A stretch of 22,069 nt of DNA from CAIKOD01 sp035505975 (GCA_035505975.1 DATJQJ010000013.1:1-22069); one strand, 5' to 3'; shown: positions 7,829 through 15,101, counted from the first letter of the stretch. The notes: generated by a model not told the origin, from the letters alone. Translations and numbers: made by a program.

Positions 7829-7917
7829 GCTGAGGTAGTCTAGTCCGGTTTAAGGCGCAGGCCTGGAAAGCCTGTGGGGCGTCCAGCCCCTCGGGAGTTC
7901 AAATCCCCCCCTCAGCG
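7829..7917 (+). tRNA. tRNA-Ser (GGA anticodon)
   Basis: This is a class II tRNA of 89 bases with a long variable arm. The acceptor GCTGAGG (7829-7835) pairs with CCTCAGC (7910-7916), and G is the discriminator, as serine tRNAs require. The anticodon stem CAGGC/GCCTG holds the loop CTGGAAA with anticodon GGA. The variable arm TGGGGCGTCCAGCCCC-like segment is around 7874-7890, and the T loop is TTCAAAT. No intron, and no encoded CCA. An A-rich box (ATTAAAAAAA, about 7787-7796) may be its promoter. Confidence 0.93.
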
Positions 7918-7979
7918 TTCCATGCTTTCGACCGGTGTCGCCTGTCTCTATTCCTTTGCAGGGCTTTCCGGTACCCGAT

Positions 7980-8735
7980 TCATCCGGATGGCGGGAACGT
8001 ATTCCATCCCGTGTTATCAAGGCGATCGGCGGCAAACGAATAGTATTCGGGAACGACCTCGAATCCCATGAAATGACGGCCCATTTCTTTTGCCGTAGCG
8101 GCAACGGTACCTGAACCAAGGAACGGGTCAAGTACGATATCCCCGGGATTACTTGAAAAGGAGAGAATTTTCCTGACGATCTCGGCAGGCAATTTCGTCG
8201 CGGTTTTTTTCCTCCCTTTCCAATATTCCCGTTTTATCTCCCAGACGTCCTCAGGATAATGTTCGACCTTGTTGAAGGTATAGTGCTTTTTATCCTTGAT
8301 CACGTAGAGGACGTGGTAATGGCTGGTCACATATTTTTTCTTGGTAAAGACCCCGAACTGGTATTTCCAGATCAGGTGGTTTTGTGTGATAAAACCCGCA
8401 TTGTCGAGACCTTCCAGGATATCTTTTAAATGGTTCCATCCGGAAAATACATACATGCTCCCCGATGGTGAGATGACTCTGAAGGCTTCTTTTATCCATT
8501 CCCTTGTAAATTCTCCATAATCCCCTGCATGAACTTCGCGGTACCCCGGAAGCACATGAGATCCGGTCCTGTTGTAGTTGAATTTCTGCGCCCTGAAATC
8601 GATCGCAAAGGGAGGATCGGTAACGATGATATCGATCGAACCGGGGTCGAGCGTCCTGAGGAGGTCGACTGCATCGCCGAGATAGATGTGATCGGGTTTG
8701 CAGGGTACGCACGGTCTGGATTTATCCGGGTTCAT
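7980..8735 (-). CDS. Site-specific DNA methyltransferase, beta-type N6-adenine/N4-cytosine family
   Basis: The start ATG 8735 overlaps the iorB stop as ATGA, giving 251 residues; a longer start at 8756 would intrude further into iorB. The catalytic motif IV, TDPPFAIDF, comes first (39-47), and the SAM-binding motif I, LDPFLGSGTVAATAKE (202-217), comes near the end, which is the beta-group order. KLPAEIVRKILSFSSNPGD (about 181-199) is the usual lead-in. A CVPC pair lies at 9-12. It should transfer a methyl group to the exocyclic amine of adenine or cytosine in a short DNA site; the site cannot be read from the sequence. There is no target-recognition insert of large size and no restriction gene beside it, so it looks like an orphan methylase. 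It is the last gene of the iorAB operon. Confidence 0.85.
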   Translation of the reverse strand: MNPDKSRPCVPCKPDHIYLGDAVDLLRTLDPGSIDIIVTDPPFAIDFRAQKFNYNRTGSHVLPGYREVHAGDYGEFTREWIKEAFRVISPSGSMYVFSGWNHLKDILEGLDNAGFITQNHLIWKYQFGVFTKKKYVTSHYHVLYVIKDKKHYTFNKVEHYPEDVWEIKREYWKGRKKTATKLPAEIVRKILSFSSNPGDIVLDPFLGSGTVAATAKEMGRHFMGFEVVPEYYSFAADRLDNTGWNTFPPSG

Positions 8736-9334
8736 GGAGATACCGGCGAGCTGCATTGAACGCCCGCCTCTCTGCCCAGGTCGAATGCCTTCCGGTTCAC
8801 TTCAAGCGTCTTTGGCGGGACAAGGCTGGCGACCGCTTCAGCCAGTGACTCAGGTTTCAGGGGCAGGAAATGAGATGCCGCTCCAAGCATAACGATATTC
8901 TGGGTCAGGGGGCTCCCCGCTTCAATGGCAAGGTGTTCTGCATCAATCGTACAGACCCGGCAGGGAGCCAGACGCTGCAGGACTTCTTCCTCAGTCGATT
9001 TTGGCAGTCCCTGCATGAATACCGATGTCGGTACCACAAGCTGCCGGTTTACAACGATGACCCCGCCCTTTTTCAGATAATATGAGTACCTGAGCGCCTC
9101 GAGCATGTCGAATGCCAGGACGACTTCTGCGGTCCCCGGTGCGATCAGCGGTCCGAACTGTCCGTCGATCCTGATATGGCTCTCTACCGATCCGCCACGC
9201 TGCGCCATACCGTGCGTCTCCGCACCCTTTACATGACGCCCTTCGATCAGGCAGGCACCTCCGAGAATATTGGAGGCCAGGATCGTCCCCTGTCCACCGA
9301 TCCCCACGATGAGGACATCGAAACTTCCGGTCAT
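8732..9334 (-). CDS. iorB: Indolepyruvate ferredoxin oxidoreductase, beta subunit
   Basis: The beta subunit pairs with IorA to oxidise aryl pyruvates to aryl-acetyl-CoA with ferredoxin, or to run the reverse carboxylation for aromatic amino acid synthesis. The 200-residue product shows the gamma-type 2-oxoacid oxidoreductase fold: FDVLIVGIGGQGTILASNIL (about 5-24), then GRHVKGAETHGMAQRGGSV (about 32-50), the classic E-x-x-G-M-x-Q-R-G-G motif. LLKP-like SPLTQNIVMLGAA (about 140-152) is also family-like. ATG 9334 overlaps the iorA stop as ATGA, and a GGAGG Shine-Dalgarno (9344-9348) inside iorA supports it; the frame extends upstream only through iorA coding. It is the middle gene of a three-gene minus-strand operon. 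Confidence 0.93.
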   Translation of the reverse strand: MTGSFDVLIVGIGGQGTILASNILGGACLIEGRHVKGAETHGMAQRGGSVESHIRIDGQFGPLIAPGTAEVVLAFDMLEALRYSYYLKKGGVIVVNRQLVVPTSVFMQGLPKSTEEEVLQRLAPCRVCTIDAEHLAIEAGSPLTQNIVMLGAASHFLPLKPESLAEAVASLVPPKTLEVNRKAFDLGREAGVQCSSPVSP

Positions 9335-11100
9335 TTCTTTCCTCCGGGAACGATCGCGCCGACAGGACAGATCTGGGCGCATACCGAACAGCCCGAGCAG
9401 CTCCCGGTTATCGACGCTTTGTCGCCCTCTTTTTCTATGGCTGGACATCCAAACCTGACACAACTGGAACACCCGGTGCACAGGTCCGGGTCGACCCTGA
9501 ACCTCCCCCCGGTAATCCCGGCTCGCCTCGCATTGATGACGCAGGGATGACGGGCGATAATTACTTTCACTCCGGGCCGCTCTTTCGCATCCTTAAACGC
9601 CTGAAGCATTACGTTCAGGTTGTGGGGGTCAATCGTTTCCACAAACGATACCCCGCAGGAACGACATATCGCTTCGAGAGAGACAGGGGGGGTCGGGAAC
9701 CCGCACGCATCGTACCCGCTCACCGGGTTCGGCTGGTGGCCTGTCATCGCCGTAGTCCTGTTGTCGAGTATTACGACCGTGATCGTAGCCCTGTTGTAGA
9801 CCGCGTTGAGAAGTCCCTGGATCCCGGTATGGAGGAACGTCGAGTCTCCTATGGTACAGACAATATCCCGTTTCTCTCCGGCATGAAACATCCCGCTTGC
9901 CACCGTGATGGAGGCACCCATGCAGATCGTTGTGTCGACGGCACCCAGCTGGAGCCCGAGAGTATAGCAGCCGATGTCACTGGGAAATATGCCGTCGCGG
10001 AAAACTTTCCTGATCGCATAGAACGTTGCCCGGTGCATACAGCCGGCACAGAGGATTGGGGGTCTCAATGGAACATCCGGGACCTGGGCCGGTTCCGGGA
10101 ACGATCTCGTTGAAGGAAATCCAGCTGATTTCATTATCCCTGCGACCAGGGCCGGCGATAGTTCACCCTCCATCGGCGCGTGACCGCTCATTTTGCCATA
10201 AACCGGTACGAGTCCTGAGACCTCCCGAACCTCTTCTTCGACAACCGGTGCAAGCTCCTCGATAACGAGCACCCGTTCATGCCTGCGCACGAAAGACTCC
10301 AGCCAATCCCTGTCGATGGGATAGGCACCGATCTTCGCGAACGATGTCGTTTCCGGAAGTATCTCCATAACATACGAAGCCGCGATCCCGCTTGCTACAA
10401 CTGCATCTCTGCCCCTGATTTCGGCATAGTTAAGCCCCAGCCCGACGAGTTTCTTCCGGACCCCTTCCTGTTTCTCGTTGAGTTTTTTATGCAGAAGACG
10501 GGTGTGCGCAGGGATCACCACATATTGCCTGGGGTCTTTATGGAATTCGCCGGTACGCTCCGGGTCCCTGGGATCCCCGAGTGCCACATCGCCTTTCGAA
10601 TGGCAGATCCTTGTCGTGGGACGGAATATCACCGGAAGGCCGGTCTCTTCAGAGAACTCGAACGCCACACCAAGCATGTCATGGGCTTCCTGGATGCCGG
10701 ACGGGTCAAAGCAGGGAATTTTTGCAAACTTTGCGTAAATTCTGCTGTCCTGTTCATTCTGTGAACTGTGCGCGAAGGGATCGTCGGCGCTCATGATCAC
10801 GAGTCCTCCGGTCACACCCGTATATGCGCTCGTCATCAGGGGATCGGCAGCCACGTTCAGGCCCACGTGTTTCATGGTGCAAAGGGCACGCAGCCCGCAC
10901 CACGCAGCGGCGAGGGCATTTTCCAGGGCGACCTTCTCGTTGACAGACCATTCGATATAGTACTGGCGGTCCGGGCGGGCCCTCAGTTCGTCGATTACTT
11001 CCGATGACGGCGTGCCCGGGTATCCGCTGATAAAATCCACAGGGGCTTCGAGGCAGGCATGGGCTATTGCCTCATTTCCAAGAAGATAGCGTCGTTCCAT
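9331..11100 (-). CDS. iorA: Indolepyruvate ferredoxin oxidoreductase, alpha subunit
   Basis: This is the 589-residue catalytic subunit, of normal family length. The N-terminal pyrimidine domain has SGYPGTPSSEVID (25-37) and EWSVNEKVALENALAAAW (50-67). The C-terminal thiamine diphosphate domain has CAGCMHRATFYAI, then GCYTLG, and the TPP motif GDSTFLHTGIQGLLNAVYN in the region of about 425-445. Two ferredoxin-like [4Fe-4S] motifs finish it: C541-x2-C-x2-C-x4-CP and C568-x2-C-x2-C-x3-CP. Oxygen-sensitive, cytoplasmic enzyme. ATG 11100 has GGAG (11109-11112) eight bases upstream and a TATA-like box at about 11146-11156. It heads the operon iorA-iorB-methyltransferase, with both junctions ATGA overlaps. 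In methanogens it is known to act in assimilating aryl acids and in aromatic amino acid metabolism. Confidence 0.95.
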   Translation of the reverse strand: MERRYLLGNEAIAHACLEAPVDFISGYPGTPSSEVIDELRARPDRQYYIEWSVNEKVALENALAAAWCGLRALCTMKHVGLNVAADPLMTSAYTGVTGGLVIMSADDPFAHSSQNEQDSRIYAKFAKIPCFDPSGIQEAHDMLGVAFEFSEETGLPVIFRPTTRICHSKGDVALGDPRDPERTGEFHKDPRQYVVIPAHTRLLHKKLNEKQEGVRKKLVGLGLNYAEIRGRDAVVASGIAASYVMEILPETTSFAKIGAYPIDRDWLESFVRRHERVLVIEELAPVVEEEVREVSGLVPVYGKMSGHAPMEGELSPALVAGIMKSAGFPSTRSFPEPAQVPDVPLRPPILCAGCMHRATFYAIRKVFRDGIFPSDIGCYTLGLQLGAVDTTICMGASITVASGMFHAGEKRDIVCTIGDSTFLHTGIQGLLNAVYNRATITVVILDNRTTAMTGHQPNPVSGYDACGFPTPPVSLEAICRSCGVSFVETIDPHNLNVMLQAFKDAKERPGVKVIIARHPCVINARRAGITGGRFRVDPDLCTGCSSCVRFGCPAIEKEGDKASITGSCSGCSVCAQICPVGAIVPGGKK

Positions 11101-11108
11101 GATCCCAG

Positions 11109-11156
11109 CTCCGGTTTATACTCCTGAAAGGTACCTAAATCATGTGGTTTTAATGT
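11109..11156 (-). promoter_or_regulatory. Promoter and ribosome site of the ior operon
   Basis: On the minus strand ACATTAAAACC (about 11146-11156) is a TATA-like box, which would place the start near 11122-11126. The short leader carries GGAG at 11109-11112, eight bases before the iorA ATG. Position calls are by spacing only. Confidence 0.45.
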
Positions 11157-11220
11157 ACCGTTTTCACCCGCAAGTCACAACTTATAATAACTCACGTGGG
11201 CTAAATTATACGTCAACTGT

Positions 11221-11294
11221 GGGCCCGTAGCATAGCCCGGTGGTGCGCCCGGCTGATAACCGGGAGGTCATGTGTTCGAATCACATCGGGCCCA
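11221..11294 (+). tRNA. tRNA-Ile (GAT anticodon)
   Basis: The acceptor GGGCCCG (11221-11227) pairs with CGGGCCC (11287-11293), with A as discriminator. The anticodon stem CCCGG/CCGGG holds the loop CTGATAA, anticodon GAT. The T arm is TGTG-TTCGAAT-CACA. No intron and no encoded CCA. A TATA-like box, CTTATAATA, lies at 11181-11189, which fits a short 5' leader. Confidence 0.94.
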
Positions 11295-11324
11295 TTATAA
11301 AATCACTTCAGGTTTTCGATTGCT

Positions 11325-11777
11325 ATGGAACGTTACCAGGTCGTGCTTGCCACGGGTATCGTGATCAGCGCTATTTTAGGGTTAATTAACATTTACGTGG
11401 GAGGAATAGCCTTTATCCTCGTCATCGCGCTTGTCATGTCGATGCTGATTATGCGGGACACCGTCTCCCTTGCCGATGTCGGGGTCAGGCTTTCAGCCGA
11501 TGCAAAACATATTTCTGTGGTCAACACGGGTAACATTGAAGCCAGTAATATCCATGTTTCCCTTGTTCCCATCGACAGGGAATTCGACATCGAGAAGCTC
11601 GGACCTGGTGAGAGCAGGGAATTCGGGCTGGAGTCGATGATCGATGAAGCCAAGGCAGTCGTGGTATTCAAAACCAGGTCTGGGGAGACGTTCCGGAAAT
11701 CCATCAACCTGTCTTCGCACGGGACCGGGGACGATGATCTGTTGAAACCGATGTTTCCTCTCTTCCGCCAGGAATAA
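11325..11777 (+). CDS. Small membrane protein with extracytoplasmic or cytoplasmic beta domain, unknown function
   Basis: The 150-residue product has two hydrophobic segments (about 7-24 and 27-43, broken by NIYVGG) followed by a soluble domain of about 100 residues. That domain (VRLSADAKHISVVNTG, then ASNIHVSLVPID, LGPGESREFGLES) alternates like an Ig/CARDB-type beta sandwich, with the N-x-G and GPGE turns typical of such folds. I do not recognise a named family. An A/T box, CATTATAAAATC (11292-11303), starts on the last bases of tRNA-Ile and lies about 26 bases before the ATG, so the transcript is probably leaderless and independent of the tRNA. It converges with the unknown gene at 11791, with 13 bases between stops. 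Confidence 0.65.
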   Translation: MERYQVVLATGIVISAILGLINIYVGGIAFILVIALVMSMLIMRDTVSLADVGVRLSADAKHISVVNTGNIEASNIHVSLVPIDREFDIEKLGPGESREFGLESMIDEAKAVVVFKTRSGETFRKSINLSSHGTGDDDLLKPMFPLFRQE

Positions 11778-11790
11778 GGAATAACCGGTT

Positions 11791-12324
11791 TCAGGCCTTT
11801 TCCGCTGCAAATATAAAGTCAATGGTCGTTTCTAGCGACGTTAGTAATGACTCCTGGTTTTTCAGATAATCATGCAAAGCCCGGTACAGCATGAACATCG
11901 CTTCGTACCGGTAGATATCGATCACCTCACGACTGCTGAGCTCCTTACGATATGAATCGACCCCTACACCATCAGAGCTGTACATCAGTTCATAGAACCT
12001 GCCGTCTTCGGAGAGGACGCAGAACTGGTCATCGACTTTTTTCGTGACGTCGTCAGGCCTGTATTTCAGGGGTTCTGTTTTGGCAAGTACGATCATCTTC
12101 TCCGGGTAGAATGAAGTATCGTATAATTCCCCCTTTCCGTCCTGTTTTCCTTTCATGAGCATATTGAGGCCGACTATTTTAATCACCGGCCTGGCCAACC
12201 CGGCCATCCGGTTAAGGAGGTCTGCATCGTGCCTGATGATATCCTCGGTAAGTTTTATGGTTTCTTTCGATTGTTCCTCTATTTTTGCAACCAATCGGGA
12301 AAACCCGGTCTCAATCTCATCCAT
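11791..12324 (-). CDS. Unknown soluble protein with helical N terminus
   Basis: The 177-residue product begins MDEIETGFSRLVAKIEEQ and runs through a charged, heptad-like helix to about residue 40, then a mixed alpha/beta region (about 60-125: KQDGKGELYDTSFYPEKM, VDDQFCVLSEDGRFYELMYS) and a final helical stretch (about 135-175). It has no signal peptide or membrane segment and one Cys. No catalytic motif is recognised. ATG 12324 has GAGG about nine bases upstream. Codon use and GC content are like its neighbours, and the antisense frames are poor, so it is probably a real gene, perhaps restricted to relatives of this organism. Confidence 0.6.
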   Translation of the reverse strand: MDEIETGFSRLVAKIEEQSKETIKLTEDIIRHDADLLNRMAGLARPVIKIVGLNMLMKGKQDGKGELYDTSFYPEKMIVLAKTEPLKYRPDDVTKKVDDQFCVLSEDGRFYELMYSSDGVGVDSYRKELSSREVIDIYRYEAMFMLYRALHDYLKNQESLLTSLETTIDFIFAAEKA

Positions 12325-12654
12325 TCTTCATCCTCAGGTTTTTATGATGTATTCCTGTTGTCATCCGGAGCTGATGAACACACCGGGTAATTAGGCCATC
12401 ATCCGGGGTGGAAACGGGGAACCAGCCAACCCCATTTTTTTCCTTGTTTTCAGTTGTAAACCGTATATTGCTATATCTGATGGTGGTAAATTTTAGGGCC
12501 TGCAGGGATATCAACGGATTATGGTATCAGCAGTTCCGGGAAAAAAAGAACATCCGGAGGACTGCCGGGTTCCCGGGTCAGGTTGTTTGACGAAGCAAAG
12601 AAAAACGCATGTATCATGAGGCTGTTGATTTCCTCATTCTGGTTTTAAGGTATT
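12325..12654. other. Intergenic stretch without a recognised gene
   Basis: Together with the segment that follows it this forms the largest non-coding gap in the window (about 545 bases). The left part is A/T-rich with T runs near 12436-12450 and an A7 run near 12541. TCATCCGG occurs twice (about 12360 and 12400). A 60-codon frame at 12408-12590 (+) has no family-like features. A 6-base perfect hairpin, ATGAGG/CCTCAT, is at about 12616-12637. I see no tRNA, RNase P RNA or guide RNA signature. Confidence 0.4.
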
Positions 12655-12815
12655 ACGTTGACAGGAGGGGATTCTGCCCCTCACTGCCCCACCGCCTGCA
12701 GGATAGCAAGTGGACAGGGTTAATTGGGTTGAGGATTACCCGGGTTCCCGTGCAGTCCCTGTCCCAGCCGCGGCGTTACAGCGGAAGGGCGGAGCCCCGG
12801 GAGCGTAAGATTGTC
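12655..12815. ncRNA. Candidate structured RNA, strand uncertain
   Basis: This GC-rich patch in an A/T-rich gap has several nested perfect stems: GAGGGG/CCCCTC (12665-12670 with 12677-12682), an 8-base helix GGACAGGG/CCCTGTCC (about 12712-12719 with 12757-12764) that encloses GGGT/ACCC and CGGG-TT-CCCG hairpins, and CCGC/GCGG just after. A multibranch fold like this is rare by chance. On the plus strand GTTTTAAGG (12642-12650) could be a weak promoter box. It lacks the conserved strings of RNase P RNA, SRP RNA and box C/D or H/ACA guides. It could be a riboregulator, an unknown RNA or a decayed gene. Confidence 0.35.
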
Positions 12816-12823
12816 TCAATTCT

Positions 12824-12860
12824 AAAAAAAATCCAATGAAAACTCAAAACAAATGAAAAA
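12824..12860 (-). terminator. T-rich terminator of the methylthiotransferase operon
   Basis: Reading the minus strand after the stop at 12871 there is a series of T runs (T5, T4, T4) ending in T8 at 12831-12824. Multiple T runs are the usual archaeal termination signal. Confidence 0.55.
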
Positions 12861-12870
12861 CATTCGATGA

Positions 12871-14133
12871 TTACAACACCCTGGTACCGAGGAGATAGTA
12901 AGTCCTTGCACCGGTAATACGGACCTGCCCGGTTGTCCCGATGGGTAGATCTTCCTCCTGGATAATATCGAGGTAGGATGGGCTTCTGGTGACAACCGAT
13001 CCCTTCCTCAATTTTTCCGTCACAATAAAAGGAAGGACCGCCCCTGACAGTTGTTTATTGATATCGCGATACACATTCTCTGCTTCGACATTCATCCTTC
13101 GGGACCGGTTTTTCTTTATGGAATCAGTTAAGCCGGGTAACCCGGCGCTCTTCGTGCCCGGCCTCGCAGAGTATCGGGTGATATTGACTTTGTTCGGTCT
13201 TATCTTCCTTATTAACGAGAGAGATGCCTGGAAATCCTCATCTGTTTCTCCGGGAAAACCAACGATCATATCGGTCATGAGACCGACTTCCGGGTGCTCC
13301 CGCCTTATCCGGTCCATGACAGCGATCGCCTCCTTAACCTGGTAACCTCTGGCCATGAGGTCAAGAATCCGGTCCGACCCAGACTGGATTGGCATGTGGA
13401 TGAAGCTGAACAACTTTTCATGTCTCATCACGTCTGAAAGCCCGGTAGCGATCGGACCGAGGGTCGCAGGGTTCATCATGCCGATCCGGATCCTGAAATT
13501 TCCTTCAACCTCAATAAGATCCCAAAGCAGATCGGGCAGCGTTTCATTTCGGTCGGCTCCCCACGAGCTCGCGTCCTGCGCCGTGAGCTGGATCTCTGCG
13601 GCACCCGAACGGACATTCCCTTCTACCTCGCGTATGATCTCTTCTCTCGAAAAACTAACGAGATCCCCGCGGGCAAGCCTGGTTACGCAATAGGTACACC
13701 GGCCCCTGCATCCACGGGCAATTTGCACTATGCCCGGAGATCCAGAAGCTACGGCCGAGAACTCCGTGTACAAATCATGAATACAGCCCGGAGGTATTAT
13801 TACGGCATTCGAAACACTGTTAATCCGGCCGGGTTCGACGACAGGCATACATCCTGTGACATAGAGTTCCTTTGCACGGACCGACGCAAGAGACTTCATA
13901 ACCTTCCGGGCTGTCTTCTCAATAACCATGCAGCTGTTGACGATCACCACGTCGGCAAGATCAGGAGAGTCAACAATCCTGCAACCCTGGCTTTTTACTA
14001 CTTCGGAAAGTTTCCTTGAATCCCCGTGGTTGTAGGTACAGCCGAATGTCTCAATGAAGACCGCCTTGTTACTAATCGCCCGTAATGCGTTACATCCGGT
14101 GCAATGTTCTTCCCGGGGTTTATCCATGACCAT
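12871..14133 (-). CDS. tRNA threonylcarbamoyladenosine (t6A) methylthiotransferase, MtaB/CDKAL1-like radical SAM enzyme
   Basis: The 420-residue enzyme should add a methylthio group to t6A37 of ANN-decoding tRNAs. It has the three-domain layout: an N-terminal UPF0004 domain with cluster ligands C32 (ETFGCTYN), C68 (NSCMV) and C95 (VTGCMP); the radical SAM domain with C142-x3-C-x2-C (CRGRCTYC), then LTAQDASSWG (about 185) and MIVGFPGETDEDF (about 290); and a C-terminal TRAM RNA-binding domain (about 355-420). An added N-terminal C-x2-C (CTGC, 11-14) precedes the usual start of the family at KAVFIETFGC. ATG 14133 is supported by its one-base overlap (TAATG) with the small ORF upstream, implying coupled translation. 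The archaeal CDKAL1-like clade is the likeliest subtype. Confidence 0.88.
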   Translation of the reverse strand: MVMDKPREEHCTGCNALRAISNKAVFIETFGCTYNHGDSRKLSEVVKSQGCRIVDSPDLADVVIVNSCMVIEKTARKVMKSLASVRAKELYVTGCMPVVEPGRINSVSNAVIIPPGCIHDLYTEFSAVASGSPGIVQIARGCRGRCTYCVTRLARGDLVSFSREEIIREVEGNVRSGAAEIQLTAQDASSWGADRNETLPDLLWDLIEVEGNFRIRIGMMNPATLGPIATGLSDVMRHEKLFSFIHMPIQSGSDRILDLMARGYQVKEAIAVMDRIRREHPEVGLMTDMIVGFPGETDEDFQASLSLIRKIRPNKVNITRYSARPGTKSAGLPGLTDSIKKNRSRRMNVEAENVYRDINKQLSGAVLPFIVTEKLRKGSVVTRSPSYLDIIQEEDLPIGTTGQVRITGARTYYLLGTRVL

Positions 14134-14270
14134 TATCGATCCATCGGTTCCTTTTCACACGTTTCGCAAGGAGTGTTGCACCTGAACATTCTTATGACCT
14201 GTCTTTGCTCCAGGTCATCAGAAAACGGGTTATCGGGGTTATTTCGAGGCATCCTTTCGCACTCTGTCAT
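14133..14270 (-). CDS. Small Cys-rich protein of 45 residues, coupled to the methylthiotransferase
   Basis: An ORF from ATG 14270 (or ATG 14252, 39 residues) ends in TAA at 14135-14133, sharing its last base with the ATG of the radical SAM gene. A TGA sits directly before ATG 14270, so that is the longest start. The peptide begins MTECERMPRNNPDNPFSDD, continues with a charged middle and ends RCNTPCETCEKEPMDR. The tail has C-x3-C-x2-C, which could bind zinc or an iron-sulphur centre. An A/T box (14303-14312, minus strand) lies about 35 bases upstream. I do not recognise a family. The tight stop-start overlap and Cys motif favour a real gene; it could instead be a leader peptide for the downstream gene. 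Confidence 0.5.
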   Translation of the reverse strand: MTECERMPRNNPDNPFSDDLEQRQVIRMFRCNTPCETCEKEPMDR

Positions 14271-14302
14271 TCAACAGATGAGACAAATTCATCCCTCCCG
14301 AT

Positions 14303-14313
14303 CAAAATACTTA
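14303..14313. promoter_or_regulatory. A/T box between divergent nadX and the methylthiotransferase unit
   Basis: AAAATACTTAA lies about 32-38 bases before the plausible nadX starts on the plus strand, and its complement lies about 35 bases before ATG 14270 on the minus strand. It is the only good TATA-like string in the 63-72 base gap, so it may serve one or both directions. Confidence 0.4.
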
Positions 14314-14342
14314 ACGGATGAAATCCACTATGTGTGTATACA

Positions 14343-15101
14343 ATGATGAGAATAGGGCTGTTGGGCTGCGGAAATATCGGTCATATTATTGCAAAGCATC
14401 AGGAGAATTTTGAAATCCTGGCCCTGTATGATCTCATCCCCGAAAAAGCGTACGAACTTGCCGATATCAGCGGAGGCACGCCATTTGAAGATTTCAATGC
14501 CTTTATACAGGCGGATTTCGACCTTGTAGTTGAAGCCGCATCGGTCCGGGCGGTACGGCAATATGGATCAGACATCATCAGTTCAGGCAAGGATATCGTC
14601 ATAATGAGCGTCGGTGCATTATCGGATACAGGATTTCGATCGGTCCTGACCGAGACCGCCACGAGGTTTCACCGGAAGATCTATATTCCGAGCGGGGCCG
14701 TTATGGGCCTCGACAATATTAAAATCGGACAAATTTCCGGTCTCCGGAAGCTTCTTCTGAAGACCACAAAAAGCCCTGAATCGCTCGGCCTGGTATCCAG
14801 TGAGAGAAGATTGATATTTTCAGGCAAGGCACACGAATGCATCAAGGAATTTCCAAAAAACGTCAATGTCTCGGTCGCCCTAAGCCTTGCAGCCGGGCGC
14901 GAGGCTGATGTCGAGCTCTGGATAGACCCCGATGTCGACAGGAATATTCATGAAATTTTTGTTGAGGGCGATTTTGGCGATGCATGCATCAGGGTAAGGA
15001 ATCTCCCAAGCCCTGAAAACCCCTCGACAAGTTATCTTGCTGCCCTGTCCATACTGACCCTCCTGAGAAACATCGATAACCCGCTGGTGATTGGGACATG
15101 A
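14343..15101 (+). CDS. nadX: L-aspartate dehydrogenase
   Basis: This NAD(P)-dependent enzyme oxidises aspartate to iminoaspartate, replacing aspartate oxidase (NadB) in the anaerobic de novo NAD route. From ATG 14343 there are 252 residues, the family norm. The Rossmann start MRIGLLGCGNIGHIIAKH shows G-x-G-x-x-G. VVEAASVRAVRQYG (about 64-77), DIVIMSVGALSD (about 84-95) and YIPSGAVMGLDNI (about 115-127) are family signatures, and the C-terminal domain contains the residues NVNVSVALSLAAG (about 174-186) and DVELWIDPDVDRN. GTG 14334 is an alternative start, four codon-steps upstream. The nadC ATG overlaps its stop as ATGA with GGTGAT upstream, so the pair is an operon. Quinolinate synthase (nadA), the step between them, is not in the window. 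Confidence 0.9.
   Translation: MMRIGLLGCGNIGHIIAKHQENFEILALYDLIPEKAYELADISGGTPFEDFNAFIQADFDLVVEAASVRAVRQYGSDIISSGKDIVIMSVGALSDTGFRSVLTETATRFHRKIYIPSGAVMGLDNIKIGQISGLRKLLLKTTKSPESLGLVSSERRLIFSGKAHECIKEFPKNVNVSVALSLAAGREADVELWIDPDVDRNIHEIFVEGDFGDACIRVRNLPSPENPSTSYLAALSILTLLRNIDNPLVIGT

Noticed and set aside
12360..12408. Possible box C/D guide RNA (TGATGA) and a repeated TCATCCGG
   Set aside because: No D box (CTGA) at a proper distance and no terminal stem were seen.
12408..12590. A 60-codon plus-strand ORF in the largest gap
   Set aside because: Unlike its neighbours it shows no domain or clear ribosome site and sits in A/T-rich, low-complexity DNA.
12655..12815. RNase P RNA as the identity of the structured segment
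   Set aside because: The conserved GAGGAAAGTC-type and ACAGAA-type strings of the P RNA core are absent on both strands.
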